NCBI GenBank assembly: GCA_964390805.1
Contig: CAYMKL010000020.1
Coordinates: forward strand, 1-64,000
DNA from: CAYMKL01 sp964390805
GTDB taxonomy: Bacteria > Chloroflexota > Anaerolineae > VGOG01
Length of the DNA stretch: 64,000 nucleotides
Direction of reading: 5' to 3'
In this document: piece by piece, positions 49,917-58,280 of the stretch
Layout: every line of letters starts with the position of its first letter
Position numbering within the stretch: the stretch's first letter is position 1
The notes under the pieces: generated by a model
The model's database searches: none
The model's input: the letters and a program-made list of their open reading frames with translations, nothing else
Told to the model about the DNA's origin: nothing
Made by a program: the position numbers and the translations under genes

Positions 49917-49945
49917 TTGCCAAAGGAGCCGAAATCTGATATACT
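49917..49945 (+). promoter_or_regulatory. Promoter cassette 4 (hsdR)
   Basis: TTGCCA (49917-49922), spacer AAGGAGCCGAAATCTGA, TATACT (49940-49945). It is preceded by the right half of the terminator family (CAGGTGGCGTTTTG, 49901-49914). Confidence 0.78.
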
Positions 49946-50044
49946 ATGCTCAGCAGCCAAATCGCAAAGGGATTGCAGAGCTGTAACTCTAGTAATCCAA
50001 AGATGTGAAGGCGGGTTCCAGTTACGGAGTAGAGCATCACCACC

Positions 50045-52795
50045 ATGAAGCCCGAAGAGAAAGCCAGGCAACGCATTGATAGATTGCTCGACGCCGCAGG
50101 TTGGGGCGTGCAGGACATGTCGCGGCTCAATCTCAGCGCTTCCCTGGGCGTGGCGGTTCGTGAGTTTCCTGTGGAGTCCGGCTTTGCCGATTATGTGCTG
50201 TTCTTGGATCGCCAGGCAGTTGGGGTGATCGAGGCGAAATCCGAAGGCACAACCCTGAGCGGCGTGGCCGAGCAATCTGCTGCGTACATAACGAGCTTCC
50301 CCGCGCACATTCCCCACGTCCAGCTTCCCCTCCCCTTCGCCTACGAGAGCACGGGAATCGAGACCTTCTTCCGCGATGAGCGGGACCCCGAAGCCCGTTC
50401 CCGCCGGCTGTTCGCCTTTCACCAGCCGGAGACGCTTCGGGAGTGGCTGTCGCACGAGGATACGCTGCGAGCACGGCTCCAGCTCGTGCCGCCCTTGAAC
50501 ACCAAGGGGCTGCGCGATTGCCAGGTTGAAGCGGTCGTCCATCTGGAGAGATCGTTCACGCAGGCGAAGCCACGGGCGCTCATCCAAATGGCGACGGGCA
50601 GCGGCAAGACCTACGCCGCCGTCAGTTTCATTTATCGCCTGATCAAGTTCGCCGATGCGAAGCGCGTGCTCTTTCTGGTGGATCGCAACAACCTGGGACG
50701 CCAAACGCTGCGGGAGTTCCAGCAGTACGTGACCCCCGACGACGGCCGCAAGTTCACCGAGCTCTACAACGTGCAGCACTTGACTTCCAACACCCTCGAC
50801 CCGGTCAGCCGGGTGGCGATTACCACCATCCAGCGGCTCTATTCCATGCTCAAAGGCGATCCCGAATTCGACGCCGAGATCGAGGAGCACTCTCTGTTCG
50901 AGATGGCGCCGGGGGAGGAGCGGCCCAGGGAAGTTGTCTACAACCCCCAAACTCCCATCGAGACCTTCGATTTCATCGTCACCGACGAGTGCCACCGTTC
51001 GATCTACAACCTCTGGCGGCAGGTGCTGGACTACTTCGACGCTTTCATCATTGGCCTGACCGCTACCCCTTCCAAGCAAACCCTGGGCTTTTTCAACCGT
51101 AACCTGGTCACGGAGTACAGCCACCAGCGGGCTGTGGCGGATGGGGTGAACGTGGGCTACGAGGTCTACCGCATCAGCACCCAGATCACCGAGCAGGGCA
51201 GCACGGTGGAAGCCGGCTACTACATTGACAGGCGGGACAAGCTCACCCGCCAGACCCGCTGGGAGCTGCTGGACGAGGACCTGGAGTACGCTGGTCGCCA
51301 GTTGGACCGGGACGTGGTGGCCGAGGATCAGATTCGGACGATCATCAAGACGTTCAAGGAGCGGCTGCTGGCCGATATCTTCCCTGGCCGCAGTGAAGTG
51401 CCCAAGACGCTGGTCTTCGCCAAGAGCGACTCCCACGCCGAGGACATCGTCCACATCGTGCGGGAGGAGTTTGGCAAGGGCAACGAGTTCTGCAAGAAGA
51501 TCACCTATCGCTCCGGCGAGAAGCCCGAAGACCTGATCGCCAGTTTCCGCAACTCGTATTTCCCCCGCATCGCGGTGACGGTGGACATGATCTCCACTGG
51601 CACCGACATCAAGCCGTTGGAGTGCCTGCTGTTCATGCGGGGCGTCAAGTCCAGGGTGTATTTTGAGCAGATGAAGGGGCGGGGGACGCGCACTATCTTG
51701 CCCACCGATTTGAGAGCCGTCACGCCCGACGCCGCCCACAAGACCCATTTCGTGATCGTGGACGCGGTGGGGGTGTGCGAGGACGACAAGACCGACAGCC
51801 GCCCCCTGGAGCGCAAGCGCAGCGTGGCCTTTGATAAGCTGATCCGCAACGTGGCGTTGGGAGTCCGAGACGAGGACACCCTGTCCACGCTGGCGGGCAG
51901 ATTGGCCCGGCTGGATCGGCAGATCGAGCCCAAAGATCGCCAGACGATTGAGACCGTTGCTGGCGGCAATACCCTGAAGCAGCTCATCAACCACCTGCTG
52001 GATTCGGTGGACCCGGACACGCAGGTGGCGAAGGCCAGGGAGATGTTCCGAGTGGAGATGCCAACCCCGGAACAGGTGGAGCAAGCCACGGCGGAACTGG
52101 TCAAGGTCGCCTGTGCGCCCTTTGACGATCCAGACCTGAGAAACACCCTGATCGAGATCAGGCAGCGCCAGGAGCAGATCATTGACACCGTCAGCGCCGA
52201 CACAGTGCTGGTGGCGGGCTTTGACGATCAGGCCAGGGAGAAGGCGCGCACCATCGTGGACACCTTCCAGCAGTTCATCGAGGACAACAAGGACGAGCTG
52301 ACGGCTTTGCAGATCATCTACAGCCAGCCCTACCAGTTGCGGCATGTGACCTACGAGCAGATCAAAGAGCTGGCCGAGGCCATCGAGAGGCCGCCCTACC
52401 GTCTGACCCAGGAGCAGTTGTGGCGGGCTTACGAGCAGTTGGAGCAAGCCAGGGTGCGAGGGGCGGGGCCGCAGAAGTTGCTGACCAACATCGTCTCCCT
52501 GATCCGCTTCGCCATTGGGCAGAGCGAGATGTTGGAGCCCTTCCCCCTGACCGTGGAGGCGCGCTTCCAGCTATGGCTGGCGGAGCAACAGGAGGCTGGC
52601 CGCCAGTTCACGTCTGAGCAGAGAGAGTGGCTGACCCGCATCAAAGACCACATCGCCACCAGCCTGCGCATCGAGATGGAGGACTTCGAGTACACCCCCT
52701 TCCACGAGATGGGTGGCCAGGTCAGGGTGTACCAGCTTTTTGGGGCGGACTTGGCGAGCATCATGGGAGAGCTTAACGAGGTGCTGGTGGCATGA
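50045..52795 (+). CDS. hsdR: Type I restriction endonuclease subunit R
   Basis: A 916-aa motor-nuclease subunit. The N-terminal PD-(D/E)XK nuclease has GFADYVL (Asp near 48) and VIEAKSEG (Glu/Lys near 63-65). Helicase domains show Walker A QMATGSGKTYAA (about 180-191), DECH box VTDECHRS (about 313-320), SAT-like GLTATPSKQT, and motif VI QMKGRGTRT. A C-terminal region for subunit assembly follows. It translocates DNA and cleaves it when sites recognised by HsdS are unmodified. It overlaps hsdS by 4 bp. Unusually, hsdM is not adjacent: it lies 2.5 kb downstream beyond the retron. Confidence 0.93.
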   Translation: MKPEEKARQRIDRLLDAAGWGVQDMSRLNLSASLGVAVREFPVESGFADYVLFLDRQAVGVIEAKSEGTTLSGVAEQSAAYITSFPAHIPHVQLPLPFAYESTGIETFFRDERDPEARSRRLFAFHQPETLREWLSHEDTLRARLQLVPPLNTKGLRDCQVEAVVHLERSFTQAKPRALIQMATGSGKTYAAVSFIYRLIKFADAKRVLFLVDRNNLGRQTLREFQQYVTPDDGRKFTELYNVQHLTSNTLDPVSRVAITTIQRLYSMLKGDPEFDAEIEEHSLFEMAPGEERPREVVYNPQTPIETFDFIVTDECHRSIYNLWRQVLDYFDAFIIGLTATPSKQTLGFFNRNLVTEYSHQRAVADGVNVGYEVYRISTQITEQGSTVEAGYYIDRRDKLTRQTRWELLDEDLEYAGRQLDRDVVAEDQIRTIIKTFKERLLADIFPGRSEVPKTLVFAKSDSHAEDIVHIVREEFGKGNEFCKKITYRSGEKPEDLIASFRNSYFPRIAVTVDMISTGTDIKPLECLLFMRGVKSRVYFEQMKGRGTRTILPTDLRAVTPDAAHKTHFVIVDAVGVCEDDKTDSRPLERKRSVAFDKLIRNVALGVRDEDTLSTLAGRLARLDRQIEPKDRQTIETVAGGNTLKQLINHLLDSVDPDTQVAKAREMFRVEMPTPEQVEQATAELVKVACAPFDDPDLRNTLIEIRQRQEQIIDTVSADTVLVAGFDDQAREKARTIVDTFQQFIEDNKDELTALQIIYSQPYQLRHVTYEQIKELAEAIERPPYRLTQEQLWRAYEQLEQARVRGAGPQKLLTNIVSLIRFAIGQSEMLEPFPLTVEARFQLWLAEQQEAGRQFTSEQREWLTRIKDHIATSLRIEMEDFEYTPFHEMGGQVRVYQLFGADLASIMGELNEVLVA

Positions 52796-54300
52796 CGGAA
52801 GAGGGAAATGGCTTGCCTGAGCTGCCCAAAGGCTGGGTGTGGACAATATTGGATGAAATTGCCCAGATAATCCTTGGTCAGTCGCCTCCATCTTCGACTT
52901 ACAACGAAGACGGAGTTGGTCCACCTTTCTACCAAGGAAAAGCGGAATTTGGTGATGTTTATCCTACTCCTCGAAAGTGGTGCTCACAGCCGAAGAAGAT
53001 CGCGGAAAAGGGCGATGTGCTTATCTCTGTCAGGGCACCGGTTGGCCCAACGAATATCTGCCCAGAGAAATCGTGCATAGGTAGAGGTCTGGCCGCCATT
53101 CGTGGTTTGGATGAGATTCAGCCTCGGTTTGTTCTCTATCTGATGCGTTCATCTGAGAATGTGATCGCGGGGAGAGGCACAGGAACCACCTTCAATGCAA
53201 TCACGGGCAGCCAGTTGAGAGACTTTGAGATCCCCTTCCCCCCTCTCCCTGAACAACACCGCATCGTCGCCAAGATCGAGGAACTGTTCACCCAACTGGA
53301 CGCGGGCGTGGCGGCGCTGGAGACGGCCAGGGCGCAGTTGCGGCGCTACCGCCAGGCGGTGCTCAAAGCGGCGGTGGAGGGGGAGCTGACCAGGGAATGG
53401 CGAGAGGCGCATCGGGGGGAGCTTGAGCCGGCGTCGGTGTTGCTGGAGCGCATTCTTGAGGAGCGGCGGGCTAAGTGGGAGACTAAACATCCAGGCAAGC
53501 AGTACAAGCCGCCAGTCCCGCCGGATACGGATGATCTGCCTGGGTTGCCTGAGGGGTGGGTTTGGACGAATTTGAGGCAACTTAAGGAGTTCTCTCTGTA
53601 TGGGCCACGCTTCTCCAGCAAAGACTACAGCCGAGAGGGGAAAGTGGTTCTGAGGACATCCGACATTAGTGATTCCGGCAAAGTGAGTTTGGATAAGGCT
53701 CCACGTCTGCCTTTGGATGACGAGCAATTCGTGAAGTATAGATGTGAGGTGGGTGATCTTCTTATCACCAGAACAGGGAGCCTTGGCACACTTGCGGTGT
53801 TCAACGATGATGTGGAGGCTATTCCGGGAGCATATCTAATCCAGTACAGGCTTGCTGCTCCCATAGACACAACCTGGTATCTCTTCTACTTGTTCAAATC
53901 GCTGAGAGGGCAGAAGCATCTCGTTAGTGGAGGCGCTGGTGTGGGGCGGCCAAATCTCAATGCTCCCACAATAGAGGAATTCACGATTCCTCTGCCTCCC
54001 GTCGCTGAGCAACAGCGTATCATCGCTGAAGTCGAACAGTGTCTCTCCGTTGCGGACGAGTTGGAAAAGGCTGTGGAACAGAGCCTCAAGCGAGCCGAGC
54101 GGCTGCGCCAGTCCATCCTCAAGCGTGCCTTTGAGGGCAAGCTGGTGCCGCAGGACCCCAGCGATGAGCCTGCCTCCGTGCTCTTGGAGCGCATCAAGGC
54201 GGAGAAGGCGCGGCGGGAGGGGGAGAGGAAGGGCAGGAAGAAGGGTACTAGAAAGAAAAGGCGGAAAACGAGAAAGGCGCAGCAGTTGAAGATGCTTTGA
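52792..54300 (+). CDS. hsdS: Type I restriction specificity subunit S
   Basis: A 502-aa DNA-recognition subunit with two target-recognition domains, each opened by LPKGWVWTILDEI-like or LPEGWVWTNLRQL sequence. Each is followed by a conserved helical spacer (PFPPLPEQHRIVAKIEELFT and PLPPVAEQQRIIAEVEQCLS). The C-terminus ends in a Lys/Arg-rich tail (GRKKGTRKKRRKTRK) instead of the usual HsdS end RAFRGEL. That usual end is found detached twice downstream (54427-54471 and 56650-56792). ATG overlaps the hsdR stop. Confidence 0.92.
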   Translation: MTEEGNGLPELPKGWVWTILDEIAQIILGQSPPSSTYNEDGVGPPFYQGKAEFGDVYPTPRKWCSQPKKIAEKGDVLISVRAPVGPTNICPEKSCIGRGLAAIRGLDEIQPRFVLYLMRSSENVIAGRGTGTTFNAITGSQLRDFEIPFPPLPEQHRIVAKIEELFTQLDAGVAALETARAQLRRYRQAVLKAAVEGELTREWREAHRGELEPASVLLERILEERRAKWETKHPGKQYKPPVPPDTDDLPGLPEGWVWTNLRQLKEFSLYGPRFSSKDYSREGKVVLRTSDISDSGKVSLDKAPRLPLDDEQFVKYRCEVGDLLITRTGSLGTLAVFNDDVEAIPGAYLIQYRLAAPIDTTWYLFYLFKSLRGQKHLVSGGAGVGRPNLNAPTIEEFTIPLPPVAEQQRIIAEVEQCLSVADELEKAVEQSLKRAERLRQSILKRAFEGKLVPQDPSDEPASVLLERIKAEKARREGERKGRKKGTRKKRRKTRKAQQLKML

Positions 54301-54354
54301 TTGGCAGTATCAGCAGGTCCGATTCTGCTCTGCCTGGATCGCCAGATCCAGGCC

Positions 54355-54425
54355 AAATGGCGCACATCGTCGGTGGGTCAATCGGGGCTGTGTCTGGATT
54401 CACGCTTGCCAAGCCGTCTGGTTAG
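54355..54425 (+). pseudogene. Duplicated 3' end of the rhomboid gene
   Basis: 71 bp match the last 71 bp of the rhomboid gene (48219-48289), encoding MAHIVGGSIGAV, then GFTLAKPSG and the stop. No rhomboid sequence precedes it. It brackets the MATE-hsdR-hsdS block as a direct repeat. Confidence 0.85.
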
Positions 54426-54426
54426 T

Positions 54427-54471
54427 GTGCAGGGTGAGTTGCTGCATCGGGCGTTTCGGGGGGAGTTGTAG
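54427..54471 (+). pseudogene. Detached hsdS 3' end, copy 1
   Basis: Encodes GELLHRAFRGEL and a TAG, the standard C-terminus of HsdS proteins. It contains the left copy of the 26-bp direct repeat (54440-54465) that flanks the retron. Confidence 0.75.
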
Positions 54472-54633
54472 GGGCGCGGCTCAACTGAGACCAGTAGAAG
54501 AAATGGCAGAACATCTGTCCTCAACTAGCAAAGTTTTACACGCCTTCGTTAGTATGGATACGAGATCCATCGACTGTGCTTCGCGCGGGCTTTTGAGGTG
54601 GTGGCAAGAGGTGCATTTCAGTTCGGTGCGAAC

Positions 54634-54662
54634 TTGCATTTTCAATCAATGCCTGATATAAT
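54634..54662 (+). promoter_or_regulatory. Promoter of the retron ncRNA
   Basis: TTGCAT (54634-54639), 17-bp spacer, TATAAT (54657-54662). The expected start (about 54668-54669) is the first G of the a1 repeat. Confidence 0.8.
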
Positions 54663-54668
54663 ATTATT

Positions 54669-54824
54669 GGGTACTTGCACAGAGCAATTGATTTTGGCTG
54701 TCGATCCGGCGCCACTTATTACAAGGGTAGCCTTATACGCATGCCTGCTGACTAGAAGATCTGTTGTTGTTGCTGCTTCAGCTGGCTGCGTGCGCGGTAA
54801 GCTGGAATTGCTCTGCAAGTGCCC
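54669..54824 (+). ncRNA. Retron msr-msd RNA
   Basis: About 156 nt upstream of the reverse transcriptase gene has the layout of a retron ncRNA. Repeat a1 (GGGTACTTGCACAGAGCAAT, 54669-54688) pairs with a2 (ATTGCTCTGCAAGTGCCC, 54807-54824). Between them is an msr-like region with short stems, then a long msd hairpin: GCATGC (54739-54744) with GCGTGC (54788-54793), and GCTGA (54747-54751) with TCAGC (54778-54782). A strong promoter starts exactly at a1, and the RT gene begins 41 nt after a2. The priming G and the exact msd boundary cannot be fixed by eye. Confidence 0.85.
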
Positions 54825-54864
54825 GTTTTTATTTCCAACAGAGTTGTTGAGGAGATGAGATAAC

Positions 54865-56616
54865 GTGAGCCTCAGATTATCAGCGAGCGGTGATGAACTA
54901 GTTAAACAATTCTTTTCCCTTCGCACTCGTCAGGATGTCGCTCAACTGCTTGATATTGACGACAGCCGCCTGGTTTACCATTTATACATAGTACCACCTT
55001 CCAAACGGTATACAGCATTTGACATCCCCAAAAAGCCTGGCGGTGTTCGCAAGATTTCAGCGCCAGCTACGGCTTTGAAAATTATTCAGCGAAAACTGAA
55101 TCAGGTTCTACAGCATGTCTATGAACCCAAGGCTCCAGTTCATGGTTTTATTTGCGGAAGAAGCATCGTCACTAATGCCAAGATGCACAGAAAGCAGAAG
55201 CGGAAGTACGTGTTCAATGTAGATTTAAAGGACTTCTTTCCATCGATTAATTTTGGTAGGGTTCGTGGGATGTTTATGGCCATCCCCTATGAACTTCCTC
55301 CCCCTGTGGCAACAGTTTTGGCACAGATTTGCTGCTTCAATAACGAACTGCCTCAGGGTGCTCCAACCTCCCCCATTGTCTCTAACATGATTTGTGCGAA
55401 AATGGATAGTCAATTGCGACGGCTAGCTCAAAGGCATCGATGTGTGTATACGAGATATGCAGATGACATCACCTTCTCCACTTCTGTGCCAAGATTTCCG
55501 GATGCCCTGGCAGATACTACTTCTGCTGGACAAGTGGAAGTAGGTGGCGAGCTTCGTCGAATCATTGAGGAGAATGGCTTCGAGATTAACCGTGATAAGG
55601 TAAGGTTGCGAACGATATATCGCCGACAGGAGGTGACTGGGCTCACTGTCAACGAGTTCCCCAATGTGAGACGTAAGTATGTACGTCAAATCCGTGCCAT
55701 GCTGCATGCGTGGGAGAAATTCGGGTTGGAGGCTGCGGAAGCAGAATTTCTTAACCACTACGATAAGAAGCACCGTGCCCCTCAGAAAGGACCTCCCTCG
55801 TTCAAGCATGTCGTCAAGGGCAAGATTGAGTTCTTGGGAATGGTCAGAGGCAAAGACGATCATGTTTATCTGCAATTTCGTGACCAGCTAAGGAAGTTGG
55901 CTCCTGACCTTGTCAGAAGTTCGCTTGTTACTGTAGAGGCTGATGATTCAACTACAAAGGCTTTGATCGTAACTGAGGGAAAGACTGATTGGAAGCACCT
56001 TAAGGCTGCTCTTGCGCAGTTGCAAAACCTGGGCCACTTCACAGACCTCGATATTGAGTTCCGTGAGTTCGAAGACGATGTCAATATGGGTAGCGGTGAG
56101 CTACTAAGTTTCTGTGCTCAATCATGCAAGATTCCTCATGCACGGAAGCTCATATGTGTTTTTGATAGAGATGAACCTAGAATCCTGAAACAGGCATGTG
56201 ATGGAGGTAAAGCGCATAGAGATTGGGGCAACAATGTGTTTTCATTTGCAATACCTTCACCTGACCACAGGCAGGATACATTAGGAATCAGCATCGAGTT
56301 CTACTACAAGGATTCGGAGATTAGGCGCGCTGATAGACATGGTAGGCGGCTATTCCTGAGTAATGAGTTTCACAGTAAATCTGGCAAGCATAAAGAAGAC
56401 AAGAAACTCAACTGTATTCTCCACAATAAGATTCGCGCCACCAAAATATCGATAATTGATGATAGTGTATTCAACGAGAGCGAGGAGAACGTTGCGCTAC
56501 CCAAGAGTGATTTTGCGGACTACATACTGGACCAGGCCGACAACTTCAATGACTTTGATTTCTCTGCATTTGAAAAGATTTTCGATGTCATATTGATGAT
56601 TGTCAAAGCAACATAG
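54865..56616 (+). CDS. Retron reverse transcriptase fused to a TOPRIM domain
   Basis: A 583-aa fusion. Residues 1-340 are a retron-type RT with NAKMH at 104-108 (the NAxxH motif of retrons), FNVDLKDFFPSINF, GAPTSPIVSN, catalytic YADD at 198-201 and the VTG triplet at 257-259. From about 365, a TOPRIM-like domain follows, with Glu in VTEGKTD near 370 and DxD in CVFDRDEP near 433-435, then a C-terminal extension ending LMIVKAT. It would make msDNA from the adjacent ncRNA, with the TOPRIM part as built-in effector or DNA-binding nuclease. GTG at 54865 after GAGGAG. Codon and base use is AT-richer than the neighbours, consistent with transfer. It sits between hsdS and hsdM, flanked by repeats of the hsdS end. 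Confidence 0.92.
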   Translation: MSLRLSASGDELVKQFFSLRTRQDVAQLLDIDDSRLVYHLYIVPPSKRYTAFDIPKKPGGVRKISAPATALKIIQRKLNQVLQHVYEPKAPVHGFICGRSIVTNAKMHRKQKRKYVFNVDLKDFFPSINFGRVRGMFMAIPYELPPPVATVLAQICCFNNELPQGAPTSPIVSNMICAKMDSQLRRLAQRHRCVYTRYADDITFSTSVPRFPDALADTTSAGQVEVGGELRRIIEENGFEINRDKVRLRTIYRRQEVTGLTVNEFPNVRRKYVRQIRAMLHAWEKFGLEAAEAEFLNHYDKKHRAPQKGPPSFKHVVKGKIEFLGMVRGKDDHVYLQFRDQLRKLAPDLVRSSLVTVEADDSTTKALIVTEGKTDWKHLKAALAQLQNLGHFTDLDIEFREFEDDVNMGSGELLSFCAQSCKIPHARKLICVFDRDEPRILKQACDGGKAHRDWGNNVFSFAIPSPDHRQDTLGISIEFYYKDSEIRRADRHGRRLFLSNEFHSKSGKHKEDKKLNCILHNKIRATKISIIDDSVFNESEENVALPKSDFADYILDQADNFNDFDFSAFEKIFDVILMIVKAT

Positions 56617-56649
56617 GGTAGTAGAGGGGGATTTCTCCCCAATAGTGGA

Positions 56650-56792
56650 TTCCAGTCCAGCATAACCATCTGCGCACCCGGCGACGCGAAGCAGAGCGCC
56701 GGGCGGAGCATCTGTTTCAAACGCTGCTGCACCGGGCGTTTCGGGGGGAGCTAGGAGACCGCTGGGGGTTTCCGAAACCCGAAAGGTCTTGA
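56650..56792 (+). pseudogene. Detached hsdS 3' end, copy 2
   Basis: Encodes LRTRRREAERRAEHLFQTLL followed by HRAFRGEL, the conserved C-terminal helix of HsdS, then a short extension to TGA at 56790-56792. It begins just after an in-frame TAG. The right copy of the 26-bp direct repeat is at 56725-56750. It marks where an older hsdS gene was cut when the retron arrived. Confidence 0.8.
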
Positions 56793-56820
56793 GGTAGGAT
56801 AGCCAAGAAGGGTAAACCCT

Positions 56821-58278
56821 ATGACCACTGAATCTGCTACCATTGTCCAACGATTATGGAACTACTGCCACGTCCTGCGCGACGACGGCGTCAGCTACGG
56901 CGACTACGTGGAGCAGTTGACCTATCTGCTGTTCCTCAAGATGGCCGACGAGCAGACCAGGCCGCCCTTCAGCAAGCCCTCCGCCATCCCCGCTGACTAC
57001 GACTGGCCCAGCCTGGCCTCCAAAGACGGCGAGGAGCTGGAAACCCATTACCGCCGCACCCTGGTGGAGCTGGGCAGGGAGAGCGGCATGCTGGGCGTGA
57101 TCTTTCGCAAGTCGCAAAACAGAATCCAGGACCCGGCCAAGCTGCGGCGGCTGATCGTCATGATTGACGCCGAGACCTGGGTGGGCATGGACATTGACGT
57201 GAAGGGGGAGATCTACGAGGGGCTGCTGCAGAAAAACGCCGAGGACATCAAGAGCGGGGCCGGGCAGTACTTCACCCCCCGCCCGCTGATCAAGGCGATG
57301 GTGGCCGTCATGCGCCCCGAACCGGGTCAGACCATCTGCGATCCCGCCTGCGGCACTGGCGGCTTCTTCCTGGCAGCCCACGACTACGTCTCCCGCAACT
57401 ATCCCCTCGACCGAGACCAGAAGCGATTCCTCCGCTACCATACCTTCAAGGGCTGGGAGATCGTGGACAGCACCGCCAGGCTGTGCGCCATGAACCTGTA
57501 CCTGCACGGCATCGGCGGCGAGGAGAGCCCCATCGTGGTGGGCGACAGCCTCATCTCCGACCCCGGCGACCGCTTCGAGATGGTGCTGACCAATCCCCCG
57601 TTCGGCAAGAAGAGCAGCATCACCATCGTCAATGCCGAAGGCAAGGCCGCCAGATCCGCGCTGACCTACGAGCGGCAGGATTTCTGGGCCACCACCTCCA
57701 ACAAGCAGCTCAACTTCCTGCAGCACGTCAAAACCCTGCTCAGAATCCACGGTCGGGCGGCCATCGTCGTCCCCGACAACGTCCTCTTCGAAGGCGGCGC
57801 GGGCGAAACCGTGCGGCGCAAACTGCTCCACGAGTGCGATGTCCACACCCTGTTGCGGCTTCCCACTGGCGTCTTCTACGCCCAGGGCGTCAAGGCCAAC
57901 GTGCTGTTCTTCGACCGCAGGCCGGGCAGCGAGAAGCCCTGGACGGAGAAGCTGTGGATCTACGACCTGCGCACCAACATGCACTTCACCCTCAAACAGA
58001 ATCCGCTGCGCTACGGTGACCTGCACGACTTCATCGCCTGCTACCGCCCCGAAAACCGCCGCCACCGCCAGGAGACCGAACGCTTCAGGGCCTTCGCCTA
58101 CGACGACCTGATGCAGCGGGATAAGGTCAGCCTGGACATCTTCTGGCTGAAAGACGAGAGCCTGGAGGACACCGAAAACCTGCCCGATCCCGACGTGCTG
58201 GCCGCGGAGATCGTGGAGAACCTGCAAGCCGCCCTGGAGCAGTTCGAGAGCATTTATGAGGAGTTGGGAGGGGAGTAG
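56821..58278 (+). CDS. hsdM: Type I DNA methyltransferase subunit M
   Basis: A 485-aa N6-adenine methyltransferase subunit. An N-terminal HsdM bundle (WNYCHVLRDDGVSYGDYVEQ) is followed by SAM motif I CDPACGTGGFFLAAHD (about residues 172-187) and catalytic NPPFGKKSS (258-266). It modifies host sites and, with HsdS, forms the recognition core for HsdR. Its separation from hsdR-hsdS by the retron is unusual. No strong promoter is visible immediately upstream, so it may depend on transcription through the retron. The next gene starts 2 bp after its stop. Confidence 0.93.
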   Translation: MTTESATIVQRLWNYCHVLRDDGVSYGDYVEQLTYLLFLKMADEQTRPPFSKPSAIPADYDWPSLASKDGEELETHYRRTLVELGRESGMLGVIFRKSQNRIQDPAKLRRLIVMIDAETWVGMDIDVKGEIYEGLLQKNAEDIKSGAGQYFTPRPLIKAMVAVMRPEPGQTICDPACGTGGFFLAAHDYVSRNYPLDRDQKRFLRYHTFKGWEIVDSTARLCAMNLYLHGIGGEESPIVVGDSLISDPGDRFEMVLTNPPFGKKSSITIVNAEGKAARSALTYERQDFWATTSNKQLNFLQHVKTLLRIHGRAAIVVPDNVLFEGGAGETVRRKLLHECDVHTLLRLPTGVFYAQGVKANVLFFDRRPGSEKPWTEKLWIYDLRTNMHFTLKQNPLRYGDLHDFIACYRPENRRHRQETERFRAFAYDDLMQRDKVSLDIFWLKDESLEDTENLPDPDVLAAEIVENLQAALEQFESIYEELGGE

Positions 58279-58280
58279 TT

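Noticed and set aside
49691..52447. A 918-codon open frame on the minus strand opposite hsdR
   Set aside because: It is exactly antisense to hsdR, is rich in Leu/Val/His/Gln as expected from reversed GC-biased codons, and has no domain. It is a shadow of hsdR.
54598..54926. Small frames on both strands over the retron ncRNA region
   Set aside because: The region is better explained by the a1/a2 and msd structure with its own promoter; the frames have no SD and run through the inverted repeats.
56854..58227. A 457-codon open frame on the minus strand opposite hsdM
   Set aside because: Antisense shadow of a clear HsdM gene with catalytic motifs; low-complexity Val/Gly/Asp/Glu composition.
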